From Paraburkholderia sp. BL21I4N1 (GTDB lineage: Bacteria > Pseudomonadota > Gammaproteobacteria > Burkholderiales > Burkholderiaceae): a stretch of DNA of 64,000 nt. The translations under genes and the position numbers were made by a program. The notes under the pieces are model-generated. The model did no database searches. It had not been told where the DNA came from and worked only from the letters and a program-made list of their open reading frames with translations. The stretch is taken from contig NZ_PVEN01000009.1 of the NCBI RefSeq assembly GCF_002973525.1, forward strand, positions 124,001 to 188,000, written 5' to 3'. Position 1 is the first letter of the stretch. The number at the start of each line of letters is the position of its first letter. Shown one piece after another: positions 8,164 through 17,571 of the stretch.

Positions 8164-9506
8164 GATGTGACGGCGATCAGTTCGAGTTGAAGATCGTTGA
8201 TGCCCGACGGCGCGTAAATCATTGCCGATTGGGCCTGCAACATGCGGTCATACAGCGCGCCGCGCGATTCGCAGGAGAAGTAGCACGCGCCCGGCCGCAC
8301 CGGGATAGCGGGCGGCACCTGCGGCGTGTAGACGAGCCGCACGCCCGGCATGGCCGAGAGCACCAGCTTGTCGACGTCGTCCGGCGCGCCGACCTTGAAG
8401 CGCGCGGGCACGGCTTCGACGAGTTCGGCGGTCGGCATGTCCGCCGACACGGCGATGTAGAACTGGGTCTTGTCGTCGATCTTGCCCGAGTCGAGACGGC
8501 CCGCATGGAACGACGGGCGCACTTCTTCGAGCGCGATCGCGAAGTAGCGCGTGGAGATCACGGTTTCGAGCAGATCGCGCAGGATCGTGTCGAGACGCGC
8601 GAACGACGGGCCCGGATCGTCATGCCGGTAGGCGGGCAGATCGGACAGCGCATAACCCTTCGAAAACGTCATCAACTGACCGGCGAGGCGCAGCAATTCC
8701 TGGAACAGCCGCTCCGGATGCAGCGCCGAATGCTGGTACAGATGCGCGAGCGACGCGAACGCCGCGCTCGCCGTATGCAGCAGCCAGAACGACGCGATGT
8801 CGCCGGAACGGAATTCGATGATGTTCTTGGTCGGCTCGCGGTGAAAGCCGTACAGCGCGTTGACCTTGGCCTGCAACGCGTCGATCAGCTGACGCAGCCG
8901 TTGATGCAGCACCGGCGACGCGTCGATCGCGAGGCAGGGCGGCACGAAACTGTCGTCGAATTCGAAGCCCGAGGTGGCCGTGCGGCGCACGCGCACCAGC
9001 GGCACCGACAGCAACTGGTCGCGCGGCTCGCTATGCGCAATGAGTTTGACGCTGGTCTTCAGGAAGGTGATGTCGGCTTCGGCCGCGTCGGTGAAATGGT
9101 CGGCCACCGGCGTCTGCTCGCTCACGTAACGCGACACGAAGCCCGCATTGCGGTCTTGCGAGTAGTTCGCACCGGTTTCGCGCAGCGGATGCAGCGCGAG
9201 ATAAAACGTGAATTCGTTGATGCCGTCGGGCAGTGTGTCCAGCGCAATGGGCGGCGGCAGTTCGTCGGCTTGCGGCGCCGAGTAGAGCGCGCCGTCCGGA
9301 AACACCAGCGACAGTTCGCTCAGGCGCAACACGTTGCTGCCGAGCGCGTCGCGGTCGAAGCGTGCCGAACGCACGCCCCAGTTGTACGGCTGGATCGCCT
9401 GGATCGATTCGAACAGGCGCGCCTCGTGATAGGCGTCCTGACGCTGAAAATGCTGAGGCCTCAGAAACAGGCCTTCCCCCCAGAGCACTTTTGCGGAATA
9501 ACTCAT
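8160..9506 (-). CDS. tssK: Type VI secretion baseplate protein TssK
   Basis: This 448-aa protein has the full TssK length. It opens with the highly conserved LWGEGLFLRPQHFQRQDAYHE. In the family the trimeric TssK links the baseplate (TssEFG) to the TssJLM membrane complex through TssL and TssM. It is followed by tssL with a 4-nt overlap and preceded by tssJ with a 108-bp gap. Confidence 0.96.
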   Translation of the reverse strand: MSYSAKVLWGEGLFLRPQHFQRQDAYHEARLFESIQAIQPYNWGVRSARFDRDALGSNVLRLSELSLVFPDGALYSAPQADELPPPIALDTLPDGINEFTFYLALHPLRETGANYSQDRNAGFVSRYVSEQTPVADHFTDAAEADITFLKTSVKLIAHSEPRDQLLSVPLVRVRRTATSGFEFDDSFVPPCLAIDASPVLHQRLRQLIDALQAKVNALYGFHREPTKNIIEFRSGDIASFWLLHTASAAFASLAHLYQHSALHPERLFQELLRLAGQLMTFSKGYALSDLPAYRHDDPGPSFARLDTILRDLLETVISTRYFAIALEEVRPSFHAGRLDSGKIDDKTQFYIAVSADMPTAELVEAVPARFKVGAPDDVDKLVLSAMPGVRLVYTPQVPPAIPVRPGACYFSCESRGALYDRMLQAQSAMIYAPSGINDLQLELIAVTS

Positions 9507-9614
9507 CTCAAACCTGTTATATGCGTTCAGCGTGTGGCGTGCCCGGACATTACCGATTCGAGCGCCGCATTGTTAATTGTCTAAAAACTGTTAAATCGTA
9601 TTTGCATGGCATCT

Positions 9615-10247
9615 TTAACCGCAACTCACCGAAGAAAGCATATTCAGCGGCTGCGCGGGCAATCCCTGTTCCGGTGGGATCACGGTGCCATTGGTCACGG
9701 TCATTGCGCAGTTATGCAGGCCGATCATTATGCCGGATTTCTCCGACTTCGCCGGGTCGAAGGCGAATTTCCAGCGCTGCATGGCCGGGTCGCGGAATAG
9801 AGCGACGATACCGAATGCCTGCGCTTCGCGCGAGACTTTTTCGGTAACGGTGTAGCGCTGTCCGGGGATCAGCGTCACTTCACGCACGCCCAGCAAATCT
9901 CCACCGAGTGTCGTCTTTTCCTTACCCGGATCGGTAAATGCGTCAAATGGCGCCTGCTGGAATGAGGTAGGGTCTTTCAGCACGTAAAGCCGCACGACCA
10001 GCGCCAATGGCCGGTTGTCGGTCGCGGCATTCAGATTCGGCGCGGCGTATAAGGTCAGGCCGACATTGCGCGGCGGCTTCTGCGCGTCCGGCAGCTCCGG
10101 CTTGCCGAGGCCGCTGGCCTGCAACACCGCGTTGGCGGCCGCGCCCAGCGCCGGCACGGCGGCCGCACAGCCGCCCAGAAGCGCGCAGACGGCAGCGCTC
10201 GCAATCAATAACGATGCATGGCGAACAAAACGCGAATTCATATACAT
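9615..10247 (-). CDS. tssJ: Type VI secretion outer-membrane lipoprotein TssJ
   Basis: This 210-aa lipoprotein has a signal sequence ending in the lipobox LLGGC (Cys about 27). The TssJ/SciN beta-sandwich follows (RNVGLTLYAAPNLNA, PLALVVRLYVLKDPTSFQQ). TssJ holds the periplasmic end of TssM at the outer membrane. Two in-frame ATG codons occur, 10247 and 10241, and neither has a strong ribosome site. It is the first gene of the leftward tssJKL unit, which diverges from the tssB-A unit. Confidence 0.92.
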   Translation of the reverse strand: MYMNSRFVRHASLLIASAAVCALLGGCAAAVPALGAAANAVLQASGLGKPELPDAQKPPRNVGLTLYAAPNLNAATDNRPLALVVRLYVLKDPTSFQQAPFDAFTDPGKEKTTLGGDLLGVREVTLIPGQRYTVTEKVSREAQAFGIVALFRDPAMQRWKFAFDPAKSEKSGIMIGLHNCAMTVTNGTVIPPEQGLPAQPLNMLSSVSCG

Positions 10248-10612
10248 CGACCGGCTTGGCGCCGCCCCCCGTCAATACGTCAATAACGAAATCAATCCGG
10301 CTATTTGCAACAACGCAATTCCACGCATTGCCGCTTTATGCAAAATATGCAAACCGCATGTGTTGCCGGTTGGTGGCTTACGTGCCGCCACGTAGTGGAA
10401 ATTTTTTCCGCTTTCGACAATAACGCTATTGCACCAGGAAACAATTTCTGCATGTTTCGTTTAAATGAACCGCATGCATTTTTTTTGTGCAATGCTTCTT
10501 CACACGAAAGTTGAATTATCGAAAATTGGCCTGTACTATACCCGCGCACTTGAAGCAAAGCAAAACTCCGGTTTCTCCTTGAATTAAAAAATTCGCACGT
10601 CGGTGAAAAACG
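10248..10612. other. Divergent regulatory region between the two main T6SS units
   Basis: This 365-bp AT-richer region separates tssJ (leftward) from the TPR lipoprotein gene (rightward). It holds a credible promoter for the rightward unit at 10511-10539. I could not place a promoter for tssJ with confidence, although several TTGA-type hexamers are present on the minus strand. No convincing sigma54 -24/-12 element was seen. Confidence 0.6.
10511..10539 (+). promoter_or_regulatory. Putative sigma70 promoter of the rightward T6SS unit
   Basis: TTGAAT (10511-10516), a 17-bp spacer and TACTAT (10534-10539) lie about 70 bp before the first start codon of the rightward unit. This is the best -35/-10 pair in the region. 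Confidence 0.5.
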
Positions 10613-11293
10613 ATGAATGAGCGTCTGTTAGTAAAACTATCTGGGGTTGTGTTGGCATGCGGCGTGATGGCCGGTTGCGCGACACAGGGCAACAACGTGG
10701 CGACCACACCCGAGGCTTTTAATAAGCAACTCGCGGACGCCGATACGGTCGCAAAGGGCGGCGATCAGGATCGCGCCATCTCGCTATATCAGCAACTGTC
10801 CAAAACCGATCCGACGCGTGAAGAACCGTGGTCGCGCATTGCGCAGATCCAGTTCACGCAAGGCCACTACGGCCAGGCGATCGTCGCCGCGCAGGAAGCG
10901 TTGCAACGCGACCAGACCGACCGGCAGGCGAAGAGCGTGCTGGCGGTGGCCGGCCTGCGCGTCGCTACGCAATCGCTCGGCGAATTGCGTCAGGACGCCT
11001 CGCTCGCGGGCGACGCGAAGTCCGACGCCCAGGCGCTCGCCAAACAGTTGCGCGACACGCTCGGCGAAGCCACGCTGTTTCCGCCCGATCCGAGCGACAA
11101 GCCGGTGGTGAAAAAGAAGAAATACGTTCGCCACGTGCCGAAGGGCAAGCCGGCGGACGCGGCGGAAGCGAACAACAGCGCCGCGGCTCCGGCCGCCACG
11201 CCGGCGGCGCCTGCCGCTCCGGCGGCGCCGGCAGCACCCGCCAAAGCCGCGCAAAGCGGCGGCGCGTCCGACCCGTTCAGCGCGTTGCGTTGA
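10613..11293 (+). CDS. T6SS-associated TPR lipoprotein
   Basis: This 226-aa protein has a lipoprotein signal with lipobox VMAGC (Cys about 23). A tetratricopeptide-like helical region covers about residues 35-120 (AISLYQQLSKTDPTREEPW, HYGQAIVAAQEALQRDQ). A Lys-rich segment and an Ala/Pro repeat (AAPAAPAAPAAPA) precede the C-terminal SDPFSALR. It opens the rightward T6SS unit 35 bp before tssB. Similar lipoproteins sit at this place in Burkholderia T6SS-1-type clusters, but their role is not well defined. Envelope location is inferred from the lipobox. Confidence 0.8.
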   Translation: MNERLLVKLSGVVLACGVMAGCATQGNNVATTPEAFNKQLADADTVAKGGDQDRAISLYQQLSKTDPTREEPWSRIAQIQFTQGHYGQAIVAAQEALQRDQTDRQAKSVLAVAGLRVATQSLGELRQDASLAGDAKSDAQALAKQLRDTLGEATLFPPDPSDKPVVKKKKYVRHVPKGKPADAAEANNSAAAPAATPAAPAAPAAPAAPAKAAQSGGASDPFSALR

Positions 11294-11328
11294 ACGTAGC
11301 CTGATCCATTCGCATCCGGGAGCCGACG

Positions 11329-11856
11329 ATGGCGAAGAAAGAGAGCATTCAGAAACGCTTGCAAAAAGTGCGGCCGCCGCGCGTTCAATTGACCTATGAG
11401 GTCGAACGCGGCGATGCGATCGAAATCAAGGAACTACCGTTCGTCGTCGGCGTGGTTGCCGATCTGGCCGGGCAGTCGGAAGTCGAGCAGCCGAAGCTGC
11501 GCGACCGCAAGTTCGTCAACATCGACCGCGATAATTTCGACGACGTGATGAAGGCGATCGAGCCGCGCGCCGCGTTTCAGGTTGAAAACCGCCTGAGCGA
11601 AGCGGGCGGCAAGTTCGCGGTCGACCTGCGTTTCAAGTCGATGGCCGACTTCAATCCGGACGAAGTGGTCTCGCAGATCGAGCCGCTGCGCCGCCTGCTC
11701 GAGGCGCGTTCGAAGCTGGCCGATCTGCGCAACAAGCTGGCCGGCAACGACAAGCTCGAAGATCTGCTGAGCGAAGTGCTCAACAACACGCAGCAGTTGC
11801 AGACCCTCGCGAAAGACCAGGGCGACGCGGCAGACCACGACAAGCAGGGCGAATAA
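11329..11856 (+). CDS. tssB: Type VI secretion contractile sheath small subunit TssB
   Basis: This 175-aa protein has the typical TssB/VipA start (KKESIQKRLQKVRPPRVQLT) and family segments ELPFVVGVVADLAG and KLRDRKFVNIDRDNFDDVMK. It pairs with TssC to form the cytoplasmic contractile sheath. It lies 18 bp upstream of tssC. Confidence 0.97.
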   Translation: MAKKESIQKRLQKVRPPRVQLTYEVERGDAIEIKELPFVVGVVADLAGQSEVEQPKLRDRKFVNIDRDNFDDVMKAIEPRAAFQVENRLSEAGGKFAVDLRFKSMADFNPDEVVSQIEPLRRLLEARSKLADLRNKLAGNDKLEDLLSEVLNNTQQLQTLAKDQGDAADHDKQGE

Positions 11857-11874
11857 GTACGTACGGGGTGTGAG

Positions 11875-13365
11875 ATGAACCAGCAAACGGCAGCAGCCCA
11901 ACTCGCCACCGCACAAGGCGGCACGGAATCCACGCTACTCGACCAGATCGTCGAGAAAAGCCGCGTGGCGAAGTCCGAGTCCGAACACGCGCGGGCAAAA
12001 GATCTGATCGGCGAACTCGTGCGCGAAGTGCTCGACGGCACGGTGGTGGTGTCCGACAATCTGTCGGCCACGATCGACGCGCGCGTCGCGGAACTCGACC
12101 GCCTGATTTCCACGCAGCTGAGCGCGGTGATGCACGCGCCGCAATTTCAGCGCATGGAAAGCACGTGGCGCGGTCTCGACTACCTGTGCAAGGAAAGCAA
12201 CACCGGCAACACGGTCAAGATCAAGGCGCTGCATGCGCCCAAGCGCGACCTGGTGCGCGACTTCAAGACCGCGATCGAATTCGATCAGAGCGCGCTCTTC
12301 AAGAAGGTCTACGAAGAAGAATTCGGCACCTTCGGCGGTTCGCCGTTCGGCACGATCATCGGCGACTTCGAAGTGACGCGTCAGCCGGAAGACATGTACT
12401 TCATCGAGCAGATGTCGCACGTCGCGGCGGCCGCGCATGCGCCGTTCATCGCGTCGGCGTCGCCCGAACTGATGGGCCTCGAAAGCTTCGCCGATCTCGG
12501 CAAGCCGCGCGACCTCGGCAAGGTGTTCGACACCGTCGAATACGCCAAGTGGAAGTCGTTCCGCGACGCCGAAGACTCGCGCTACGTCGGCCTGACGTTG
12601 CCGCGTTTTCTCGGCCGTTTGCCGTTCAATCCGAAAGACGGCGCCACGGCGGAAGGCTTCAATTTCGTCGAGGAAGTGGACGGCACCGATCACAGCAAAT
12701 ACCTGTGGTGTAACGCGGCGTGGGCTTTTGCCGCGCGTCTGACGGCGGCATTCGACGACTTCGGCTGGTGCGCGGCGATTCGCGGCGTGGAAGGCGGCGG
12801 TCTGGTCGAGGATCTGCCCACCCACACGTTCAAGACCGACGACGGTGAAGTGGCGCTGAAATGCCCGACCGAAATCGCCATTACCGATCGCCGTGAAAAA
12901 GAACTGAGCGACCTCGGTTTCATTCCGCTCGTGCACTGCAAGAACTCGGACTACGCCGCGTTCTTCGCCGCGCAATCGGTGCAGAAGCCGAAAAAGTACA
13001 GCACCGACAGCGCCAACGCGAACGCCGTGCTGTCCGCTCAGTTGCAATACATCTTCTCGGTGTCGCGCGTTGCGCACTACCTGAAGGCGATGATGCGCGA
13101 CAAGATCGGCAGTTTCGCGTCGGCGCAGAACGTCGAAGTTTTCCTGAACCGCTGGATCTCGCAATACGTGCTGCTCGACGATAACGCGACCCAGGAGCAG
13201 AAGGCGCAGTTCCCGCTGCGCGAGGCATCGATTCAGGTCTCGGAGATTCCGGGCAAGCCTGGTGCGTATCGTTCGGTCGCGTTCCTGCGTCCGCACTTTC
13301 AACTGGACGAGCTGTCGATCTCTTTGCGGCTTGTCGCTGACCTGCCGAAGCCGGCAAATTCATAA
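11875..13365 (+). CDS. tssC: Type VI secretion contractile sheath large subunit TssC
   Basis: This 496-aa protein has the full TssC/VipB length. Diagnostic segments are FQRMESTWRGLDYLCKESN and GDFEVTRQPEDMYFIEQM, and the C-terminal sheath part ends at LPKPANS. It assembles with TssB into the sheath that contracts and is later disassembled by TssH. Confidence 0.97.
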   Translation: MNQQTAAAQLATAQGGTESTLLDQIVEKSRVAKSESEHARAKDLIGELVREVLDGTVVVSDNLSATIDARVAELDRLISTQLSAVMHAPQFQRMESTWRGLDYLCKESNTGNTVKIKALHAPKRDLVRDFKTAIEFDQSALFKKVYEEEFGTFGGSPFGTIIGDFEVTRQPEDMYFIEQMSHVAAAAHAPFIASASPELMGLESFADLGKPRDLGKVFDTVEYAKWKSFRDAEDSRYVGLTLPRFLGRLPFNPKDGATAEGFNFVEEVDGTDHSKYLWCNAAWAFAARLTAAFDDFGWCAAIRGVEGGGLVEDLPTHTFKTDDGEVALKCPTEIAITDRREKELSDLGFIPLVHCKNSDYAAFFAAQSVQKPKKYSTDSANANAVLSAQLQYIFSVSRVAHYLKAMMRDKIGSFASAQNVEVFLNRWISQYVLLDDNATQEQKAQFPLREASIQVSEIPGKPGAYRSVAFLRPHFQLDELSISLRLVADLPKPANS

Positions 13366-13380
13366 ACGAAAGTCCAGAAA

Positions 13381-13401
13381 ACCCGTGCGGGCCGCACGGG
13401 T
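13381..13401 (+). other. Hairpin in the tssC-hcp gap
   Basis: A perfect 10-bp inverted repeat, ACCCGTGCGG / CCGCACGGGT, lies 15 bp after tssC. It can fold as an 8-bp stem with a 5-nt loop. No T-run follows, so it looks more like an mRNA-processing or stabilising element than a full terminator. It could help give Hcp its usual high level relative to the sheath genes. Confidence 0.55.
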
Positions 13402-13439
13402 TAGCTGTTAAAACCACCTCTTTGGGGAGTCGATGAGTT

Positions 13440-13943
13440 ATGAAGGATATCTATTTAAAATTCGGCAATCCGGCGATCAAAGGCGAGTCCGCCGATAAAG
13501 ATCACGCTGGTTGGATCGAAATTGATTCGTGGAGCCACTCGATTACGCAACCGCGTTCGGCAACGGCTTCCACGGCGGGTGGTCACACGTCCGAGCGTTG
13601 CGAGCATTCGGACATGCAGTTCACGAAAGACATCGACGTGGTCAGCCCGTTGATCTATCAACACGCATCGGGCGGCACGACGTTCGACGAAGTCACGATC
13701 GACTTCATGCGTTCGGATGGTGAAGGCAACCGCATCAAGTACCTGGAAGTGAAACTCAAGTACGTGATCATTTCGAGCGCCACGCCGAGCGTGGTGGGCG
13801 AAGGCCTGCCGACCGAACAGTTCTCGCTGAAGTACGCTGCCGTGCAGTGGAAGTACACGCAGCAAAAGATCGGCGGCAACCAGGGCGGCAACGCGCAGGG
13901 CGCGTGGAGCCTGACGAAGAACGACAAGACGTACGCGGTTTGA
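13440..13943 (+). CDS. hcp: Type VI secretion inner-tube protein Hcp (TssD)
   Basis: This 167-aa protein has the Hcp length and start (MKDIYLKFGNPAIKGES) and the family segments GWIEIDSWSHS and IYQHASGGTTFDEVTIDFM. Hcp hexamers stack to form the tube inside the sheath and are secreted. The ribosome site TTGGGGAG is strong. A second ATG at 13433 is out of frame. It is separated from tssC by a 74-bp gap that carries a hairpin. Confidence 0.97.
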   Translation: MKDIYLKFGNPAIKGESADKDHAGWIEIDSWSHSITQPRSATASTAGGHTSERCEHSDMQFTKDIDVVSPLIYQHASGGTTFDEVTIDFMRSDGEGNRIKYLEVKLKYVIISSATPSVVGEGLPTEQFSLKYAAVQWKYTQQKIGGNQGGNAQGAWSLTKNDKTYAV

Positions 13944-14028
13944 TGTCGCGGCGCGGGCGGCGTGCATGGCGTGACAACGCCGGTGCGCGTCACCCGCGCC
14001 TCGCATCGGCCGGATTCTTCGGACTCTG

Positions 14029-14508
14029 ATGAAACGCTTCGAACCCAGCTTTCTCGACAAGCTGTTCGACGACGAACCGCATCTGCCGGCTTCCCCGGCG
14101 ATGCGGCAATTGTCGTTGGAAGAATTGAAGAGCACCGTCGCACGCGACGTGGAAGCGATCCTGAATACGCGGATCGCGCTGACCGAGCACGAGCTCGCGG
14201 CGCTGCCGGAATGTCAGCAATCGGTGCTCACGTATGGGCTGAACGATTTCGCGGGCCTGAGTCTCGCGAGCCATTACGACCGCACGTTTATCTGCAAATC
14301 GATTCAACAGGCCATCGCGCGGCATGAGCCGCGCTTGCAGCAGGTGGCGGTCACGCTCGAATTGAACGAACAATCCACCAATGCGCTGAACTTTGCGATC
14401 CAGGCGCTGCTGGTGGTCCACCCGGCGGAAGAACCGGTCAGTTTCGACGCCATGTTGCAGCCGTCCACGTTGCAGTACTCGGTGACGCGCGCTCGCGCGA
14501 AGCTATAG
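14029..14508 (+). CDS. tssE: Type VI secretion baseplate protein TssE (gp25-like)
   Basis: This 159-aa protein contains the gp25/lysozyme-like wedge domain in its C-terminal part (LTYGLNDFAGLSLASHY, IQQAIARHEPRLQQVAVTLE). TssE is a baseplate wedge component and is not an active lysozyme. The gap to hcp is 85 bp and the gap to tssF is 119 bp. Confidence 0.95.
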   Translation: MKRFEPSFLDKLFDDEPHLPASPAMRQLSLEELKSTVARDVEAILNTRIALTEHELAALPECQQSVLTYGLNDFAGLSLASHYDRTFICKSIQQAIARHEPRLQQVAVTLELNEQSTNALNFAIQALLVVHPAEEPVSFDAMLQPSTLQYSVTRARAKL

Positions 14509-14627
14509 TGGCGGCACCTGTGCGGTATGAGTGTTTAGCAGTATCTTGAGTAGCGCCTCGCCGCCGCCGTCACGCGCAACGGCGAGTTGAGACGGGGCGC
14601 GGAAGGTTCAGGTTCGGGGATAGATCG

Positions 14628-16463
14628 ATGGAAGAATTGCTGCCGTATTACGAGCGCGAATTATCATTTCTGCGGCGCTATTCGCGCGATTTCGCCGAGC
14701 GCTATCCGAAGATCGCGGCGCGTCTGGCCATGTCCGGCGAGCACTGCGAAGACCCACACGTCGAGCGGATGATCGAGTCGTTCGCGCTGCTAGGCGCGCG
14801 CATCAACAAGAAACTCGACGACGATTACCCCGAATTCACCGAAGCGCTGCTGGAGGTGCTGTATCCGCACTACCTGCGGCCGTTTCCGTCGTGTTCGATC
14901 GCGCAGTTGGGCACCTCGGCGGCACTCAGTCATCTGACCGAGCCGGTGTTGATCGAGCGCGGCACCGAACTGAAGTCGCGCCCCATTCGCGGCGTGCAAT
15001 GCCGCTTCCGCACCGCTTACGACGTCACGCTGGCGCCGATCCGCATCTCGGAGGCGAAGTACACGTCGGTGGCCATGGCGCCGAGCGCGACCGTGCTGCC
15101 GGGCAACGCCACGGCGATCGTCTCGATCACCTTCGAATCCACCGCGCCGCTCGATCTGTCCGCGTTGAAACTGAGCACGCTGCGCGCGCATCTGCACGGC
15201 GAGCAGTCGTTTATCGCGGCGCTGTCGGACTGTCTGTTCGTCAACGCGATGGCTACCCATGTCGAAGCCGACCGGCGCGGCGTGTGGACCCCCATGCGCG
15301 TGTCGCCGCTCGTGCAGGCCGGCTTCGACGAAGACGACGCGCTGATCGACTATCCGGCCAAATCGCATCCGGCCTACCGGTTGCTGACCGAATACTTCGC
15401 GTTCCCCGAGAAATTCAATTTCGCCGACTTCGATCTGGCCGCGATGACGCGCGCCAGCGGTCGTTGCCAGCGTCTGACGCTGCATGTGGTGCTCAAGGAC
15501 GTGCGCAGCGATTCGCACATGGCGCGTCTGCTCGATTCGTTGTCCGCGCATCATTTCCGGCTGTTCTGTTCGCCGGTGGTGAATCTGTTCGAGCAGCACG
15601 GCGAGCCGATCCGGATCAGCCATCAGGCGATTTCGTATCCGGTGATCGCGGAGTCGCGCCGCGCCTTTGCCTACGAGGTTTATTCGATCGACTCGGTGAA
15701 ACTCGTCAGGCAGCAGGCGCATGAGGAGTCGGTGATCGAATTCCGGCCGTTCTACTCGCTGCATCACGGCGAAGCGGCGCGCGCCGGTCACTACTGGTTC
15801 GCGCGGCGCAACGACTGGGTCGCGCAGAAAAGTCCCGGCTACGAGACGGAAATCTCGATCGTCGATATCGACTTCGAACCTGCCGCGCCGCAGACCGATA
15901 CGTTGAGTCTCGATCTGACCTGCACGAATCGCGACTTGCCGGCGGGCCTCGCGGTGGGGCTGGAAGGCGGCGACCTGTATCTCGAAGGCGGCTCGCTGAC
16001 CGGCAGCATTTCAATGCTGCGCCGGCCCACGCCGAGCGTGCGTTTCGAGCGCGGGCGCGCGTCGCATTGGCGGCTGATTTCGCATCTGGCGTTGAACCAC
16101 GTGTCGCTTGCCAATAGCGGCCTGTCGGCGCTGAAGGAAATGCTGGTGCTTTACGATTTGCGGCGCACGGCGGTGTCGGCGCGGCATATCGACGGACTGG
16201 TCGGCATCGAACAACGCGCGGCCGTGCAGTGGCTGCCGGGCAAGCCGTTCGCCACCTTCGTGCGCGGTATCGAGATTCGTTTGACGATCGACGAAGAGCA
16301 TTTCGTCGGCACGAGTCTCGCTTCGTTCGTGCGGGTCATCGACACGTTTTTTGGGCTGTACGTGCATCTGAACAGCTTTGTGCAACTGGTCGTCGTGTCG
16401 AAGCGCACGGGCGAGGAGATTCTGCGATGCAAACCGCGCAGCGGCGAGTCGATCCTGGCGTAG
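14628..16463 (+). CDS. tssF: Type VI secretion baseplate protein TssF
   Basis: This 611-aa protein has the full TssF length and begins with the conserved MEELLPYYERELSFLRRYSR. DDDYPEFTEALLEVLYPHYL is also typical. TssF forms baseplate wedges with TssG and TssE. It overlaps tssG by 37 nt. Confidence 0.97.
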   Translation: MEELLPYYERELSFLRRYSRDFAERYPKIAARLAMSGEHCEDPHVERMIESFALLGARINKKLDDDYPEFTEALLEVLYPHYLRPFPSCSIAQLGTSAALSHLTEPVLIERGTELKSRPIRGVQCRFRTAYDVTLAPIRISEAKYTSVAMAPSATVLPGNATAIVSITFESTAPLDLSALKLSTLRAHLHGEQSFIAALSDCLFVNAMATHVEADRRGVWTPMRVSPLVQAGFDEDDALIDYPAKSHPAYRLLTEYFAFPEKFNFADFDLAAMTRASGRCQRLTLHVVLKDVRSDSHMARLLDSLSAHHFRLFCSPVVNLFEQHGEPIRISHQAISYPVIAESRRAFAYEVYSIDSVKLVRQQAHEESVIEFRPFYSLHHGEAARAGHYWFARRNDWVAQKSPGYETEISIVDIDFEPAAPQTDTLSLDLTCTNRDLPAGLAVGLEGGDLYLEGGSLTGSISMLRRPTPSVRFERGRASHWRLISHLALNHVSLANSGLSALKEMLVLYDLRRTAVSARHIDGLVGIEQRAAVQWLPGKPFATFVRGIEIRLTIDEEHFVGTSLASFVRVIDTFFGLYVHLNSFVQLVVVSKRTGEEILRCKPRSGESILA

Positions 16464-17536
16464 TCGAGCAACTGCTCGACGAGCCGCATCGCTTCGAATT
16501 TTTTCAGGCGGTGCGGATTCTCGAGAAGTGGTTCGCACAACAAGCGCCGACAAACAGTGGGAATTCGGGCAACCGGCGTCCCGGCGAAATCGTCGCGCAG
16601 CGCATTGCGTTTCGCAACACGCTGTCCATGTCGTTTCCGCCGAGCGAGATTCACAGCGCGCAGTCCTATGGCGACGAAGGCGCGCCGCTGAAAGACAAGG
16701 CTCAGCGTAGCGCCGCGCTCGCGGACGGTTCGCTGGAAAAGGTGGATATCACGCCGGCATTCTTCGGTTTGCTCGGCGGGCAGGGCGCGTTGCCGCTGCA
16801 TTACACCGAGCAGATCGTCGAGCGCGAGTATGTCAGGCGGGACCGCGCCGCGCGCGAATTCTTCGACGTGTTTTCGAACCGCGCGACCGCGCTGTTCTAC
16901 GCGGCGTGGAAGAAGTACCGCTTGCCGTTTCACTATGAACTGGATCGCGACGAACGCTATCTGCCGCTGTTGCTGGCGCTGGCCGGCGTCGCCGACGACG
17001 ATACGCGCAACAGTCTGCAAAGCGGCGACGGCGCGCTGTTCGACGAAGCGATTGCCGGCTACGCGCTGGCCGCGCGGCATCGACCGGTGTCGGCGGCCTA
17101 TTTGCAGCGCACGCTGTCGGAGTACTTCAAGGTGCGAGTGCGGGTCGAGCAGTTCGTCGGCAAATGGTACGACGTGCCGCCCGATCAGCTGACCGTGCTC
17201 GGCAGCGTCAACGCAACGCTCGGCGCCACCGCGCTGGCGGGCGAACGCGTCTGGCAGCGCGACATGCGGGCTCGCCTCGTGATCGGGCCGCTCGACAAGG
17301 CCGATTACGAAGCCTTCCTGCCCGGCGCCGACCGCGCCGTCGCGCTTGAGCGCATGCTGACGCTGCTGGCCGGCGTTACGCTCGAATATGAAGTCTCACT
17401 GGTGCTGCGCCGCAAGGAAGTCGGGCCGAGCCAGTTGAGCAAGGGCGCGCGTCTCGGTTGGGACGCCTTCCTCTGCACGCGGGAAGCCGACCGAGACCGG
17501 GCGGACGCCCGCTACGAATTGCACGTGATTCACTGA
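16427..17536 (+). CDS. tssG: Type VI secretion baseplate protein TssG
   Basis: This 369-aa protein shows the TssG start region (EQLLDEPHRFEFFQAVRILE) and the segment ITPAFFGLLGGQGALPLHYTE. I chose ATG 16427, inside the tssF end, because the family homology begins there; the open frame upstream is an artefact of high GC. Confidence 0.95.
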   Translation: MQTAQRRVDPGVVEQLLDEPHRFEFFQAVRILEKWFAQQAPTNSGNSGNRRPGEIVAQRIAFRNTLSMSFPPSEIHSAQSYGDEGAPLKDKAQRSAALADGSLEKVDITPAFFGLLGGQGALPLHYTEQIVEREYVRRDRAAREFFDVFSNRATALFYAAWKKYRLPFHYELDRDERYLPLLLALAGVADDDTRNSLQSGDGALFDEAIAGYALAARHRPVSAAYLQRTLSEYFKVRVRVEQFVGKWYDVPPDQLTVLGSVNATLGATALAGERVWQRDMRARLVIGPLDKADYEAFLPGADRAVALERMLTLLAGVTLEYEVSLVLRRKEVGPSQLSKGARLGWDAFLCTREADRDRADARYELHVIH

Positions 17537-17571
17537 CCATAACGATAGAACCTGGACCCGGATCGCACGAC

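Noticed and set aside
8187..9584. A 465-codon plus-strand frame opposite tssK
   Set aside because: Same artefact: low-information Arg-rich product opposite a well-identified gene.
10248..10612. A sigma54 promoter for the T6SS
   Set aside because: No TGGCAC-N5-TTGC element with correct spacing was found; the sigma70-like pair is better.
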